Counted from the first letter of the stretch, positions 16,118-25,592 are shown. The stretch is DNA of 64,000 nt from Acidobacteriota bacterium (GCA_017307505.1 JAFKEE010000019.1:186001-250000); one strand, 5' to 3'. Program-made: numbers and translations. Notes: a model not told the origin generated them from the letters alone.

Positions 16118-17146
16118 TTAATTGCCCAACCACTCGCCGATGTGCCGGCGAACAAAGGCGTCATCAGTCAGGTGCGGATAGATGGAACATACCCGGTCGA
16201 TCTCAGCGAGCTGGCCGGGGGAGATGTCTTCATCCGGATCCAGGCAGGTGCGCCCCGCCAGGAATCCTTGGCGCCGGAGGATCTCGTGCAAGCCCGCAAT
16301 GCAGCCGCGAAATCCGTTGGCGGCGTCGAACAGGGCCGCATTGGCGTCAGTCACCTGATGGGCGAGCGTCAGCATCTCCGGCGCGACCGGTTCACCGCTC
16401 TCAATGGCCAGGCGGACACGATCGAAGATCGCCCGGGATGTGTGCGTCCAGACCGACCAGTGCCCCAGCAGGCCGCCGGCGAACCGCAGACGGACACCAT
16501 CGATCTCCGTCGTAGTGAGTAAGTCCATAAGGATGTGGTCGTCGTTGCCAGTGTAGAGGGCAATCTCCCCGCTCCGCCCGGAACCCGCGACGGCACGCAG
16601 AACATCGAGCGTCTGGTAGCGATTGAAGGGGGCCACCTTGATGGCGACTACGGATTCAATGGAAGCCACGGCCCGCCAGAGGTCGAGCGGCAATACCCTG
16701 CCTCCAACGGCCGGTTGCAGATAGAATGCGAAAACCGGCAGGACCTCGCCGACAGCCCGGATGTGCTCCACAAGTTGGGGCACGGTGGCATCGCGGAGCG
16801 CGTCCAAACTCACCAGCCCACAGTGATAGCCCAGTTGCCTGGCGATTCCGGCTTCCTGGACTGCTTGGGCAGTGCGGCCACAAATACCGGCGATTCTCAC
16901 CGCCGCAGAAGCCTTCATCTCCTCCATCGCCAGTTCCAGCACAGGCGAATACAGGCCGGCCTTTGCGTCGCGGATCGCGAACTGCGTAGTGTGGACACCC
17001 ACGGCGATTCCGCCGGCTCCGGCGGCAAGGTAGTAGCGGGTCAGCGCGCGTTGCCTGCGTTCATCCAGGACTCGCTGCGGCGATAGCGCCAATGGATGGG
17101 CCGGAATCATCAATCCCCGGTGGAGGGCGGTGCGCCATTCCATCAT
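16118..17146 (-). CDS. Dihydrodipicolinate-synthase (DapA) family lyase
   Basis: 342 aa from the ATG at 17146, which overlaps the TGA of the preceding epimerase gene by one base (TGATG); a long open extension upstream is antisense to nothing useful and is low-quality sequence. The TIM-barrel family signatures are present: catalytic Tyr142 in FAFYLQP and Schiff-base Lys170 in VVAIKVAPF, with the spacing of DapA. The position makes lysine synthesis unlikely. In loci with Gfo/Idh oxidoreductases and epimerases such members usually cleave or form 2-keto-3-deoxy sugar acids. The substrate is undetermined. Confidence 0.88.
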   Translation of the reverse strand: MMEWRTALHRGLMIPAHPLALSPQRVLDERRQRALTRYYLAAGAGGIAVGVHTTQFAIRDAKAGLYSPVLELAMEEMKASAAVRIAGICGRTAQAVQEAGIARQLGYHCGLVSLDALRDATVPQLVEHIRAVGEVLPVFAFYLQPAVGGRVLPLDLWRAVASIESVVAIKVAPFNRYQTLDVLRAVAGSGRSGEIALYTGNDDHILMDLLTTTEIDGVRLRFAGGLLGHWSVWTHTSRAIFDRVRLAIESGEPVAPEMLTLAHQVTDANAALFDAANGFRGCIAGLHEILRRQGFLAGRTCLDPDEDISPGQLAEIDRVCSIYPHLTDDAFVRRHIGEWLGN

Positions 17147-18201
17147 CAATACCGTCCTTGCCTCTGCTCGAAATGAGTCGGGCGATGGAGGGAGCGTCCA
17201 CCGGCGGCGATCCAGGCAGCGGTGTATTGGACCAACGTCTGAAGTGGGAGAGACGGATAGCCGAAGTGCTCGTGGCACAGGGCGGCATTGCTGAGCAGGG
17301 CGGTGGACGCCTCTTCCCCTTGCAGTTGAGGCTCGCGCTGAAAGAGTTCTCCGAATTGCCGCGCCAACCGTGCTACAGATATGGTCTCCGGCCCGGTGAC
17401 ATTGAGGACGCGGGGCGGGGTGTCCGCGAGCGCGAGGGATCGCAGGCACACGCTGTTTGCATCCCTCTGCCAGATCGCATTCACCGCGCCGGTAGTCAGG
17501 TCCACCGGGCGCCCCTCATACACCTTGCGTGCGATGTCAGGCAGGACTCCATAGCGAAGGTCCACCGCATAGTTCAAACGAAGCAGGGTCACCGGGGTGC
17601 CATGCACGCTGGAGAAAAACTCGAACATCCGCTCGCGAGCCAGTGCGGACTGCGCATACTCGCCCACCGGGCCCACCGGGTGCTGCTCGCTGCATCCGCC
17701 CGTGGCAATAGGGGTCAGCGGGTAGACGTTGCCGGTGGAGAAGGCGACGATGCGCGAATTGGCGAAGCGCTGAGCCACGAGTCCGGGCAAATAGCTGTTG
17801 ATCGCCCAGGTGGTGCCCTCCTGCCCGGCGGTACCGAACTTACGAGCAGCCATGAAGATGACGTTCCGGACGGATGGCAGGGCGGCAAGGGCGTCCTGCT
17901 GCAGCAGATCCGCCTGGATAACCTCGACGCCGGAGGCGCTCAATTCGGCAGCCACAGCCGGATCAGAGAATCGCGCGACACCCAGGATCCGTTTTGAGAC
18001 GCCGGCTTCGTCAGCCGCGCGGCGGGCGAGTCGAGCCAGCGTGGGCCCCATCTTCCCGCCGGCACCTAGAATGAGCAGGTCACCGTCCAAATCGCGTAGG
18101 GCCTGACAGTCCGCCTCACTGGGGCGAGAGAGGAGTTCATCGAGTTCGGCATCGCTTCGCGGAGGTGGTGGGGTACCGGCTGAAGACGTCGTGCGCGTCA
18201 T
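17146..18201 (-). CDS. NAD-dependent epimerase/dehydratase family protein
   Basis: 351 aa extended short-chain dehydrogenase. The dinucleotide motif LILGAGGKMGPTLARLA is at about 43-59, followed by a conserved Asp (VIQADLLQ), FMAARKFG and the Rossmann strand IVAFSTGNVYP with the SSGNVY-like Ser of the active site; the classical YxxxK appears reduced to YAQSALARE. It is the first gene of a three-gene operon with the DapA-like lyase (stop and start overlap) and the Gfo/Idh/MocA oxidoreductase. A TTGACA promoter with an AT-rich box lies upstream. Probable role: epimerisation or dehydrogenation of a sugar acid. Confidence 0.9.
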   Translation of the reverse strand: MTRTTSSAGTPPPPRSDAELDELLSRPSEADCQALRDLDGDLLILGAGGKMGPTLARLARRAADEAGVSKRILGVARFSDPAVAAELSASGVEVIQADLLQQDALAALPSVRNVIFMAARKFGTAGQEGTTWAINSYLPGLVAQRFANSRIVAFSTGNVYPLTPIATGGCSEQHPVGPVGEYAQSALARERMFEFFSSVHGTPVTLLRLNYAVDLRYGVLPDIARKVYEGRPVDLTTGAVNAIWQRDANSVCLRSLALADTPPRVLNVTGPETISVARLARQFGELFQREPQLQGEEASTALLSNAALCHEHFGYPSLPLQTLVQYTAAWIAAGGRSLHRPTHFEQRQGRY

Positions 18202-18215
18202 TGGTGTGTAGGATA

Positions 18216-18244
18216 GTTTTAAATTTAGTTACTGCACTTGTCAA
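18216..18244 (-). promoter_or_regulatory. Promoter with embedded TTAGTTACTGCACT box
   Basis: Minus strand TTGACA (18244-18239), 17-bp spacer, TAAAAC (18221-18216), 15 bp before the ATG of the epimerase gene. The spacer contains AGTAACTAAAT, identical to the palindrome region at 14736-14746, and TTACTGCACT (plus strand 18229-18238) that recurs in the palindrome at 30079-30097. A repressor bound here would cover the promoter. Confidence 0.6.
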
Positions 18245-18317
18245 CTGAAATCTCGGAGCTGCCTTGGCGGAATCATTGGCAATGCATTGGAATTACGCTG
18301 TGCCCCGGCCACGCTTA

Positions 18318-18363
18318 ATTTATTTTCTTACTGTTGACATCCATTAGGAGGCTGCGTTACGAT
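18318..18363 (+). promoter_or_regulatory. Candidate promoter and AT-rich box for the rightward operon
   Basis: TTGACA at 18334-18339, 18-bp spacer and TACGAT at 18358-18363, 29 bp before the ATG at 18393. Immediately upstream, 18318-18335 (ATTTATTTTCTTACTGTT) matches 13 of 18 positions of the box at the receptor promoter (14732-14749). Confidence 0.45.
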
Positions 18364-18392
18364 CCAGGGCGAACGAGCACGGGCCCAACCGC

Positions 18393-19043
18393 ATGGACAC
18401 CGCTTCCAGCAATGCGTTTCGCAGCCTCTACGTGCAGGGGGCAGTTCGGCTCACAACCGATTCCGCTGATCCGTTCTGGTTAGCCGCGCCGCCCCTCAGC
18501 GTGCATCAGAGCCCTTTCGGTGAGAATGTGCGATCCCTGCCGACGATCGTCCGCTCGCGTTGGACCCGGGAACATCTCTATGTCCTCTTCGAATGTTCCT
18601 TTCAGCAGCTCCACCTGAAACCGCAGCCGCGCCGGGACCGGAAGACGTGGGAACTTTGGAACTGGGACGTGGTGGAGTTGTTCCTGGGTGACGACTGGGC
18701 GCACATCGAGCGCTACAAGGAATTCGAGCTATCGCCTCAGGGCGAGTGGCTGGACGTTGAAATCGATCGCACACCACCGGACCTCGAACGCAACCGGGAC
18801 TGGTCGTCCGGCTTTCTCACGGAAGCCCGTGTCGACGCGCCCAGCCGGATCTGGAACGGGGCCATGCGCATTCCGTTCGCGTCCATCACCACGGGACCCG
18901 TAGCTGCCGGGAAGACCTTCCGGGCGAATTTATATCGCATGGAGGGAACGCCCCAAGCCAGGACGTTCTTGGCGTGGAGGGCAACGGGCAGCGAGAGTTT
19001 CCATGTGCCGGCCGCCTTCGGAACCCTGGAACTGATCGCATGA
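18393..19043 (+). CDS. CBM9-like carbohydrate-binding protein
   Basis: 216 aa, no signal peptide visible. The fold signature of family-9-like carbohydrate-binding domains is present: TREHLYVLFECSF, the aromatic-acidic stretch WELWNWDVVELFLGDD, YKEFELSPQGEWLD, and a final FRANLYRMEG and LAWRATG. In family CBM9_1 this domain caps glycosidases or sits alone as in carbohydrate-binding proteins of unknown role. No good Shine-Dalgarno is seen before the ATG. It starts a rightward operon with an esterase (76 bp) and a GH42-like enzyme. Confidence 0.85.
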   Translation: MDTASSNAFRSLYVQGAVRLTTDSADPFWLAAPPLSVHQSPFGENVRSLPTIVRSRWTREHLYVLFECSFQQLHLKPQPRRDRKTWELWNWDVVELFLGDDWAHIERYKEFELSPQGEWLDVEIDRTPPDLERNRDWSSGFLTEARVDAPSRIWNGAMRIPFASITTGPVAAGKTFRANLYRMEGTPQARTFLAWRATGSESFHVPAAFGTLELIA

Positions 19044-19119
19044 CTCAGTCTCCGTGTGTTAGGAATCGTGCTGCCGGTCCAGCCATCCCGGCTGTGATCG
19101 GACGAGAGGAAACAGCTTC

Positions 19120-21144
19120 ATGACTAGACGAGGTCTTCTCACGTTTCTGGCATCGTTGCGGACGGTGGCGCGTACTTCCGCAACGTTCGCCGCCTCAGTC
19201 GCCGAAGTCCCTACCCGGCTTCACACCCCGAAGGAGTTGAGCGAGCAGTTCGACCAGTATCTCCAGCGGAAGGCAGCGGAGATCACAGACAACTCCTTGC
19301 AGAACCTCACTTCACTGGCAGACTGGCAGAAGATGCGTCCCACCGTCCGGGCGCAGGTGCTCTCCATGCTCGGACTGGACCCGCTCCCGTCCCGTACGCC
19401 GCTGAACGCACGGACGACAGGCATTCTGGAGCGCGAGGGCTACCGCGTGGAAAAGGTCGTCTTCGAGAGCATGCCACGGCTGTATGTAACGGCCAATCTC
19501 TACCTGCCCAAGGCGGCAGGACGGGTTCCGGTGGTGCTTTATCTTTGCGGCCATAACCCATCGCCGGCCGGAGCCAAGTATGGATACCAGCATCACGGAG
19601 TCTGGCTGGCCAGGCACGGTTTCGCAGCGCTCCTCGTGGACACGATTGAGTTCGCGGAAGTGCCGGGCATCCACCATGGCCTATACAACCTTGAGATGTG
19701 GCACTGGCTGTCGCTGGGCTACACGCCGGCTGGCCCGGAGGTTTGGAACGGTATGCGGGCGATCGACTACCTGGCTACGCGGGCGGAGGTGGATATTGCC
19801 CAGCTCGGGGTGACCGGAATTTCGGGTGGAGGAATCATCTCCTGGTATCTGCCGGCTGTAGACGAGCGGGTCAAGGTCGTAGCCTCGGTGTGTGGATCCT
19901 GGACGGCGAAAACGCAGCTGTCGTTGAACGCGGTGAAAGAGAACTGCGACTGCGTCTACCTGCCGAACCGGTTCCGGCTCGATCTGCCCGCGGTTGGAGC
20001 CCTCATCGCGCCGCGGCCTTTCAAGATCCTGGGCGCCCTCCGGGACGAGATGTTCCCTACGGCGGGCTACCGCGATGCGTACCAGCGGGTCGGGGCCATC
20101 TACAATCTCTACGGAGCCAAAGACTGCGTGGCTCTCTATGAACACGATGCTCCTCATCAGGACATCCCGGGCTTCCGCAAGGAAGCCGATGAATGGCTCA
20201 GTCTCTGGCTGCGCAAGGACCGGACTCCGTTCAACGAGGGCACAATCCAGCGTGAGTCCCCTGAGGCGCTGACAGTCCTTGACCGCTTCCCCGCAAACGC
20301 AGTGAACGATCACGTGGACCGCGTCTTTCTGCGCGCGCCGGCCTCTCCGGCACCCCAGTCACTCACCGGTTGGAAGCGCCGCCGGGTGGCTCTGGCAGAG
20401 ACGCTGCGGCTTGAGACCTTCGCCGCATTCCCGGTGTCGGCGCCGCCCGCGGATCCGGTGCAGACTCCGGTCCAGGAATGGACCGCCCGCTACGGCGAGG
20501 CGTACCGCATCGAGTTCACTACGGAACCGGGACTGCGCCTTACCGGACATCACTATGTGCCGCGCGGGGCGAAGGGGACGAAGTCTCTGCTTTGGCTGGA
20601 GGGCGATGACGACCTGATCGATCCGATCAACCACGATCGCATCCTGCCGGCCCTGGGCCGCTGCCGGGTGCTCGTGATGCGGCCCCGGGGGGCCGGCTAT
20701 GGCCTGGATCGTCAACGGCTGACGACCATCAAGCGGTCTGCAGCCATTCTGGGTGCGACTCTCGAATCGATGCAGGTTTGGGACGTGATGCGAGCCGTGG
20801 ACCAGCTCGTCGCGCTGCAACCAGCGCCGGCTCAGTCCATCACGCTGTTCGCGAGACAAGGGATGGGGGTGCCGGCCATTTACGCGGCGGCGTACGATGA
20901 GCGCATCGCGAGAGTCGTTCTGGAGGATCCACCGGCCACCCATTGGCACGGACCGGCCATGATGAACATCCTCCGGACAACCGACCTGGCCGAAGTGGCC
21001 GCCATGATCGCGCCCCGCCTGCTGGTCTTCCTCACGCGCCCGGCCTCGCAATTCGACCAGACGCGTGCCATCTACCGTCTCTATGGGCGCGAATCGGCCT
21101 TTCAAATCGCCGGCGGTCTGAGCGAGGCGCTGGAATTGCCATGA
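19120..21144 (+). CDS. Alpha/beta-hydrolase (acetylxylan-esterase-like), Tat-like leader
   Basis: 674 aa. The N-terminus TRRGLLTFLASL resembles a twin-arginine leader. A first alpha/beta-hydrolase domain (about 100-370) has VPVVLYLCGHNPSP, the nucleophile elbow GISGGG with Ser235, and a late histidine in HDAPHQDIPGF. A second, degenerate hydrolase-like half (about 440-670) has MGVPAIYAAA where the nucleophile should be and no serine. This two-domain layout is common for large acetylxylan or glucuronoyl esterase-like proteins of Acidobacteria. It is preceded by GAGAGGA and overlaps the next gene by ATGA, so esterase and glycosidase are translationally coupled. Confidence 0.87.
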   Translation: MTRRGLLTFLASLRTVARTSATFAASVAEVPTRLHTPKELSEQFDQYLQRKAAEITDNSLQNLTSLADWQKMRPTVRAQVLSMLGLDPLPSRTPLNARTTGILEREGYRVEKVVFESMPRLYVTANLYLPKAAGRVPVVLYLCGHNPSPAGAKYGYQHHGVWLARHGFAALLVDTIEFAEVPGIHHGLYNLEMWHWLSLGYTPAGPEVWNGMRAIDYLATRAEVDIAQLGVTGISGGGIISWYLPAVDERVKVVASVCGSWTAKTQLSLNAVKENCDCVYLPNRFRLDLPAVGALIAPRPFKILGALRDEMFPTAGYRDAYQRVGAIYNLYGAKDCVALYEHDAPHQDIPGFRKEADEWLSLWLRKDRTPFNEGTIQRESPEALTVLDRFPANAVNDHVDRVFLRAPASPAPQSLTGWKRRRVALAETLRLETFAAFPVSAPPADPVQTPVQEWTARYGEAYRIEFTTEPGLRLTGHHYVPRGAKGTKSLLWLEGDDDLIDPINHDRILPALGRCRVLVMRPRGAGYGLDRQRLTTIKRSAAILGATLESMQVWDVMRAVDQLVALQPAPAQSITLFARQGMGVPAIYAAAYDERIARVVLEDPPATHWHGPAMMNILRTTDLAEVAAMIAPRLLVFLTRPASQFDQTRAIYRLYGRESAFQIAGGLSEALELP

Positions 21145-24128
21145 GGCGCATCGCATATCTCGCCTGGGGCTTGCTGGGCTCCGTCCCCCTGCTCGCCGCA
21201 ACAGGCAGTGTACGGGTGTTGGACGATTTCGAAACGGCCGCCTCGCTCGGCCGCTGGGAAGGCCCCCTCGTTCTTGCCCATGGGCCGGCGGCCCACGGAA
21301 CTTCCTCCGCCCGCGTCGCGTTCACACCCGGGCATGCCCGATTCAGTTCCCGCCATCTGGGCCGGGACTGGTCTGGCTATGACCTGCTCGCGTTCGACAT
21401 CCGCAGCGATTCCGAGGAACCGAAGGCCATTTCGCTCACCCTGTACGACGAGGTAGGTGGAGACGAGGGCAAGGCCGCAAAGTACGACTACTTCGACGCG
21501 AATCGCAAGCTGCTGCTTCTCCAGGGCTGGAATCACTTTCGTGTGGAACTGCGGCCACTCCGCGCATCCAACACCGTCCGCGACATGGATCTGCGGCGGG
21601 TCGTCCGGCTCAGCTTCTCGGCCGGCCAGGACGTGCTGCCGCTCACCATTCACGTGGATAATCTGCGTCTCGTCACAGGACCGGAGAGCTCGGCCACAGC
21701 CTCGCGAACCATGCCGGCGGACGCGCTGACAACGGTTTCGGGACGGTGGTTCTCAGTCCGGCAGGTTGCCGCTCCGGGAGATCTGCTGGAATCCTCGCAG
21801 GTCATCGAATGGAGAAGACGGGCGGAGGGTGAGGCCGAGAGCCTTCGCAATACGATTCGAGCGGCGAATATGCAGGGGCTCGACACAATCTACAGTGAGC
21901 GCCGCCTGGTGGTGGCCGACCTCGGGCTGCATGTGCGTCCGCTGCTCGCCTGGTTCAACAACGATAGGCAGAAGTTGCGGATGTTCCAGTATGTCGCGGC
22001 CGCCTGCCGGGAAGAACGCCAGGCGCTGCAACGCCTCCTCAACTCGACGTCGCGGCTGGATGAGGCGGACGATACGCAGGCAATCAAGCCTCCAGTCCCA
22101 GTGATGCCGCTGTTGCGAGGCGTCCCATCAACCGGCTGGTTCTTCCGGGACCCCGAGGGTGACCCGCTGATGGTGATCTCGCTTCACTCCTCCAGCGTGC
22201 CGTTGCAGCGGTTCTTCGCCTCTCCGCAACAGCACATCGAGAGCTACTCGGTGGGCGGCGGCTCGCGTTGGACGATCGAAGACTCGCCGGTCTACGCGGC
22301 CTTTCAACAGTACGCCGACGCGCACCGCGTCGGTTGGGACGGCTGGTGCGGTCATCTGGTGAAGGACCTGGACTCGATGGGCGGCACAAAGCGCGAGAAC
22401 GTCGTCATCTGCCTTGAGAGCCGTCATATCCGGGAGGCACTGGAAGAGTACATCCGCATCAATATTCCCAGACTGCGGACCAATCCTAACCTGCTGTATA
22501 ACATCCTGGCCTACGAATTGACCTATATCTGCTATTGCGACGAGAGCCGCCGGATGTTCGCCCGCTGGCTGCATGAGAAGCATGGCAGCATTGTGCAGGC
22601 GAATGCGCTGTGGGGCACCCGCTATGCCTCCTTCGAGGAGGTGGTCCCCCCGCCTACTGCGAACAGCAGGCCCCTGCCGGGCACGAATCGCGCGCTCTGG
22701 TTTGATTGGGCGCGATTCAACCAGGACCGCTTCACCGAGCACCTTCTATGGGTGCGCGACACCGTCCGCAAGGTGGATCCATCCACGCCTCTGGCCGCGG
22801 GAGGGAGTTCCAGTATGTTGTCGGGCCGGGCGGGTGTTGCCGGCATCGACGAGGAGCGGATCGTCAACGAAGTGGATGACGTGATCATCCACGAAGGCGG
22901 TGCTTCCACCCTTGGGCTGGATCTGCAGGTGGCCCTCTCGGAACACGCGAAGCCGATCGCGGATCCGGAGATGAACCTCGAGTCAATATCCAATCTCTGG
23001 CCGCACCTGTTGCATGGCAAGTCCGTGGTGCAGCTCTTCCACTGGCCTGTGCAGCCGCCCAGCGGGTTTGTCAGCACGATCCACAGCTCCCTGGCACACA
23101 GTTGGCAGTACGGGCTGGAGGACATCGACGAGTTGCTGAAAGCCACGCTCGACGCCCGACGCCTGCGCCGGGAGATTGCCGCCTTTGTGGAAGCTCCCGC
23201 CCAGGTGGCCATCCTGTATTCGCAGACGTCCACCTTGCAGATTGCACCCGCGATGTTCAGTTGGGCCCAGACACCTTACCTCTACGAACTCGAGCGCGCC
23301 TACACGGCCAGCCGCTTTCTGGACGCCAAGACAACCTTCATCACCGAACGCCAGATTGCGCAGGGAAGGCTGGCCTCATACCCCGTGCTCATCATTCCGT
23401 CGGCCAATGCACTGCCCGCCGCCATCGCAGAGAAGATCACTGAGTATGTTTCTGCCGGTGGAGTGGTGCTGGCCTCGCCGGACTCGCTGACTGTTGACGA
23501 ATACAACCATCCGCGCGATTACCTTGCCCGCTTCGGGATCCGCCCGGCAGCGGGCGCATCTCCACAAGCCGTCGCTTCCGGAGAGATGCAGCAGGGTTAC
23601 GACCAGACGTTCAGCGAGAGCGTAACGTTCGCCACAACACCCCGGATCGCCTCCACGCCCGAGCCTGGCAGCCCGCTGCGTTCGCTGGACCGGCTCGTCG
23701 TGGAAGGCAGCCATCAGCGGCTGGAGCTTTTCGACAACGCCAAACCGGCATTCCTCTACCCGGACGGTGGCGCCGCGCTGGCCGTCGCCCGGTATGGCAA
23801 GGGTGCGTTCTACTACGCCGCTGGCCGGTTGGAAGAGCACGACTTCTCGCGACTGCTGGACCAGCTCTTCACCGATGCCGGAGTGAAGCGCGATCTCCGC
23901 ACACGAGTCGACCTGCCGGCAAACTGGAAGATCGAAGCCCGTCCGGCTCTGTTGGGCGAGCGCCGCCTGCAGGCGATTACCAACCACAATGCGACGCCGG
24001 CGGCGGTCCGGATCGTGAACGCCCGGGACGAGGCAGTGCCGTGCAAGGAATTGCGCGGCGGGAAGGACCACCCTGACGGCCGGATCTCCCTGGCAATCGG
24101 CGAGACGGTACTGTGCGAACTCCGATGA
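21141..24128 (+). CDS. GH42-like beta-galactosidase family protein
   Basis: 995 aa from ATG 21141, which overlaps the TGA of the esterase gene (ATGA); the frame is open further upstream but there it is only the shadow of the esterase. A signal peptide is present (MRRIAYLAWGLLGSVPLLAA). Residues 20-200 form a galactose-binding-like beta-sandwich. The TIM barrel (about 280-700) has Glu459 in AYELTYICYC as candidate acid/base, the Cys-rich ICYCDESRRMFARWL and WG..Y motifs of GH42. A glutamine-amidotransferase-like trimerisation domain follows (VLIIPSANALP, about 750-930). The domain order is that of GH42; the usual NE pair is altered to YE, so the specificity is open. Confidence 0.82.
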   Translation: MRRIAYLAWGLLGSVPLLAATGSVRVLDDFETAASLGRWEGPLVLAHGPAAHGTSSARVAFTPGHARFSSRHLGRDWSGYDLLAFDIRSDSEEPKAISLTLYDEVGGDEGKAAKYDYFDANRKLLLLQGWNHFRVELRPLRASNTVRDMDLRRVVRLSFSAGQDVLPLTIHVDNLRLVTGPESSATASRTMPADALTTVSGRWFSVRQVAAPGDLLESSQVIEWRRRAEGEAESLRNTIRAANMQGLDTIYSERRLVVADLGLHVRPLLAWFNNDRQKLRMFQYVAAACREERQALQRLLNSTSRLDEADDTQAIKPPVPVMPLLRGVPSTGWFFRDPEGDPLMVISLHSSSVPLQRFFASPQQHIESYSVGGGSRWTIEDSPVYAAFQQYADAHRVGWDGWCGHLVKDLDSMGGTKRENVVICLESRHIREALEEYIRINIPRLRTNPNLLYNILAYELTYICYCDESRRMFARWLHEKHGSIVQANALWGTRYASFEEVVPPPTANSRPLPGTNRALWFDWARFNQDRFTEHLLWVRDTVRKVDPSTPLAAGGSSSMLSGRAGVAGIDEERIVNEVDDVIIHEGGASTLGLDLQVALSEHAKPIADPEMNLESISNLWPHLLHGKSVVQLFHWPVQPPSGFVSTIHSSLAHSWQYGLEDIDELLKATLDARRLRREIAAFVEAPAQVAILYSQTSTLQIAPAMFSWAQTPYLYELERAYTASRFLDAKTTFITERQIAQGRLASYPVLIIPSANALPAAIAEKITEYVSAGGVVLASPDSLTVDEYNHPRDYLARFGIRPAAGASPQAVASGEMQQGYDQTFSESVTFATTPRIASTPEPGSPLRSLDRLVVEGSHQRLELFDNAKPAFLYPDGGAALAVARYGKGAFYYAAGRLEEHDFSRLLDQLFTDAGVKRDLRTRVDLPANWKIEARPALLGERRLQAITNHNATPAAVRIVNARDEAVPCKELRGGKDHPDGRISLAIGETVLCELR

Positions 24129-24177
24129 ACCTCCGCCTGATGCAAATGGGCCTGAACGGGAGTCAGGCACCACTCTA

Positions 24178-24309
24178 AAAGAAGTGGTGGAATTCACGCC
24201 TACCGGGCGGCCGCCGGTACCCGATCAGGAGACACTCGAGATCTTCGAGTTCATGGACGCCGCGCAGAGAAGCGCCCAACGCGGTGGAACTGCGGTCGTC
24301 CTTCCCTGA
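24178..24309 (+). pseudogene. C-terminal remnant of a Gfo/Idh/MocA oxidoreductase
   Basis: Frame 1 between the GH42-like gene and the ROK regulator encodes about 43 residues containing RPPVPDQETLEIFEFMDAA and ending QRGGTAVVLP-stop. This is the characteristic tail of Gfo/Idh/MocA proteins (ETLEIxxFMEAADxSxxxGG, family knowledge). There is no start, no ribosome binding site and no Rossmann domain upstream because the GH42-like gene occupies that DNA in another frame. It looks like the end of a deleted gene that once continued the operon. Confidence 0.65.
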
Positions 24310-24315
24310 AAGGGA

Positions 24316-25554
24316 TCAGGCTTCCTTCATCAGGACAGACCGTTGACGGCCCTTGTCGCCGCCATCTTCGAAGCTGTTAAAGAACCGGCTCAGCACCAGG
24401 GCGACAGCTCCAGCAAGCGGGGCGTCGGCGCGATGGCGGGAAGGCAGGATCCGGATCTCGCTCAGGTAGTACGACGGGACCCGGCTTCGCAGCACGGACC
24501 AAACAGTCTCTTCCATCAAGTCCCAAGCATCCGCAAGGTAATCCCCCACTACGATGAGTTGCGGGTTGAAGGCCATCACCAGATTCACAAAACCCAATCC
24601 GACATTGTGGGCGGTTTCGCGAAGGACCTCCGCCGCCGTGGCATCGCCGGCCCGGACCTTGGCAATGATCTCCTCGGGTTCCATCGGGTGGTCGGGCGCA
24701 ATCTGCGCGCGCTCACAATACAGGCGCGTAAAGGCGAAATCGGAGGCGTACTGTTCCCAGCAACCTGTATTCCCGCAGGAGCACTTGCGGCCACCCGGAA
24801 AGATGGGGATGTGCCCGAACTCCGAGGCACCGAAGGTGGCCCCCTGCAGGATCTCTCCGTTGATGATGACCCCCGTGCCGAGGCCGCCGCGTGCGATCAC
24901 GGAGACAAAGTCCCGCAGCGGCTTGCGCTGTCCGTCGGCGGACCACATCTCGGCCAGCGCCGAGAGCTTTGCGCCGTTTTCGAAGTAGATGGGGATGTCA
25001 ATGTCGCGACGCAGCGCCTCGCCCACTTCGACGCCGAACCATTGCATATTCTCCGCCGCGATGACGCGTCCCGTCGCGCGATCGATGAAGCCCGGCAGTG
25101 CCACGCCAATGCCCAACACCTGGTCGGGCTCATACTGCGCGGCCAGGCCGAGAATCGCCTTGCGGACCTTATCGAGGAAGACGCCGTGGTTGGCATGCCA
25201 TGGCACCGTTTTGCGCGACACAATGGCGTCGCTGAGATCCGCAACCACAATCCGGCCGCCCGCCAGCCCGAGTTCCACCCCGATGCCCACACGGGCATTG
25301 GAGCGCAGCCGGATCGCCGTCGGCAGCCGGCCGACCTGTGACCAGTTCTCAGTCTTGAACTCGCAGATGATATCGTCGGCCTTCAGCCGCTTCACGATGA
25401 ATGTGACAGAACTGGGAGACAGTCCAGTGATACGAACAATGTCGGCTCGTGACAACGAGGGGTTCTGGCGGATCGTGTTCAGCACCAGCCGCTCATTCGC
25501 CTCCCGCAAAGCGGATTTCTTGAGCGCGCCGCTTGTCGTAAAGGTTACCGGCAT
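24316..25554 (-). CDS. ROK-family transcriptional regulator
   Basis: 412 aa. An N-terminal winged HTH (about 20-75, SRADIVRITGLSPSSVTFIVKRL) precedes a ROK domain (about 88-395). The zinc motif is complete (CSCGNTGCWEQ, Cys258, Cys260, Cys265) with His248 in SEFGHIP. The ATP-site signature is DFVSVIARGGLGTGVIINGE. In sugar kinases of this family the catalytic Asp lies in END/NDAN; here the sequence is ENGAKLSALAE with Gly194, so the protein should bind a sugar but not phosphorylate it. It is the last gene of a leftward operon after permease, peptidase and GH123-like genes. Candidate operators are at 14736, 18225 and 30079. Confidence 0.94.
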   Translation of the reverse strand: MPVTFTTSGALKKSALREANERLVLNTIRQNPSLSRADIVRITGLSPSSVTFIVKRLKADDIICEFKTENWSQVGRLPTAIRLRSNARVGIGVELGLAGGRIVVADLSDAIVSRKTVPWHANHGVFLDKVRKAILGLAAQYEPDQVLGIGVALPGFIDRATGRVIAAENMQWFGVEVGEALRRDIDIPIYFENGAKLSALAEMWSADGQRKPLRDFVSVIARGGLGTGVIINGEILQGATFGASEFGHIPIFPGGRKCSCGNTGCWEQYASDFAFTRLYCERAQIAPDHPMEPEEIIAKVRAGDATAAEVLRETAHNVGLGFVNLVMAFNPQLIVVGDYLADAWDLMEETVWSVLRSRVPSYYLSEIRILPSRHRADAPLAGAVALVLSRFFNSFEDGGDKGRQRSVLMKEA

Positions 25555-25592
25555 CCGATTTTCATCCTATCTCAACTTCCGCCAAAATCTGC

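Noticed and set aside
17147-17449. 101-residue N-terminal extension of the DapA-like protein
   Set aside because: It overlaps the epimerase gene in another frame, is Arg/Pro-rich without pattern, and the TGATG junction at 17146 gives a normal family start.
20943-21140. Upstream extension of the GH42-like frame
   Set aside because: It overlaps the esterase gene by 200 bp, whereas ATG 21141 overlaps the stop (ATGA) and begins a good signal peptide.
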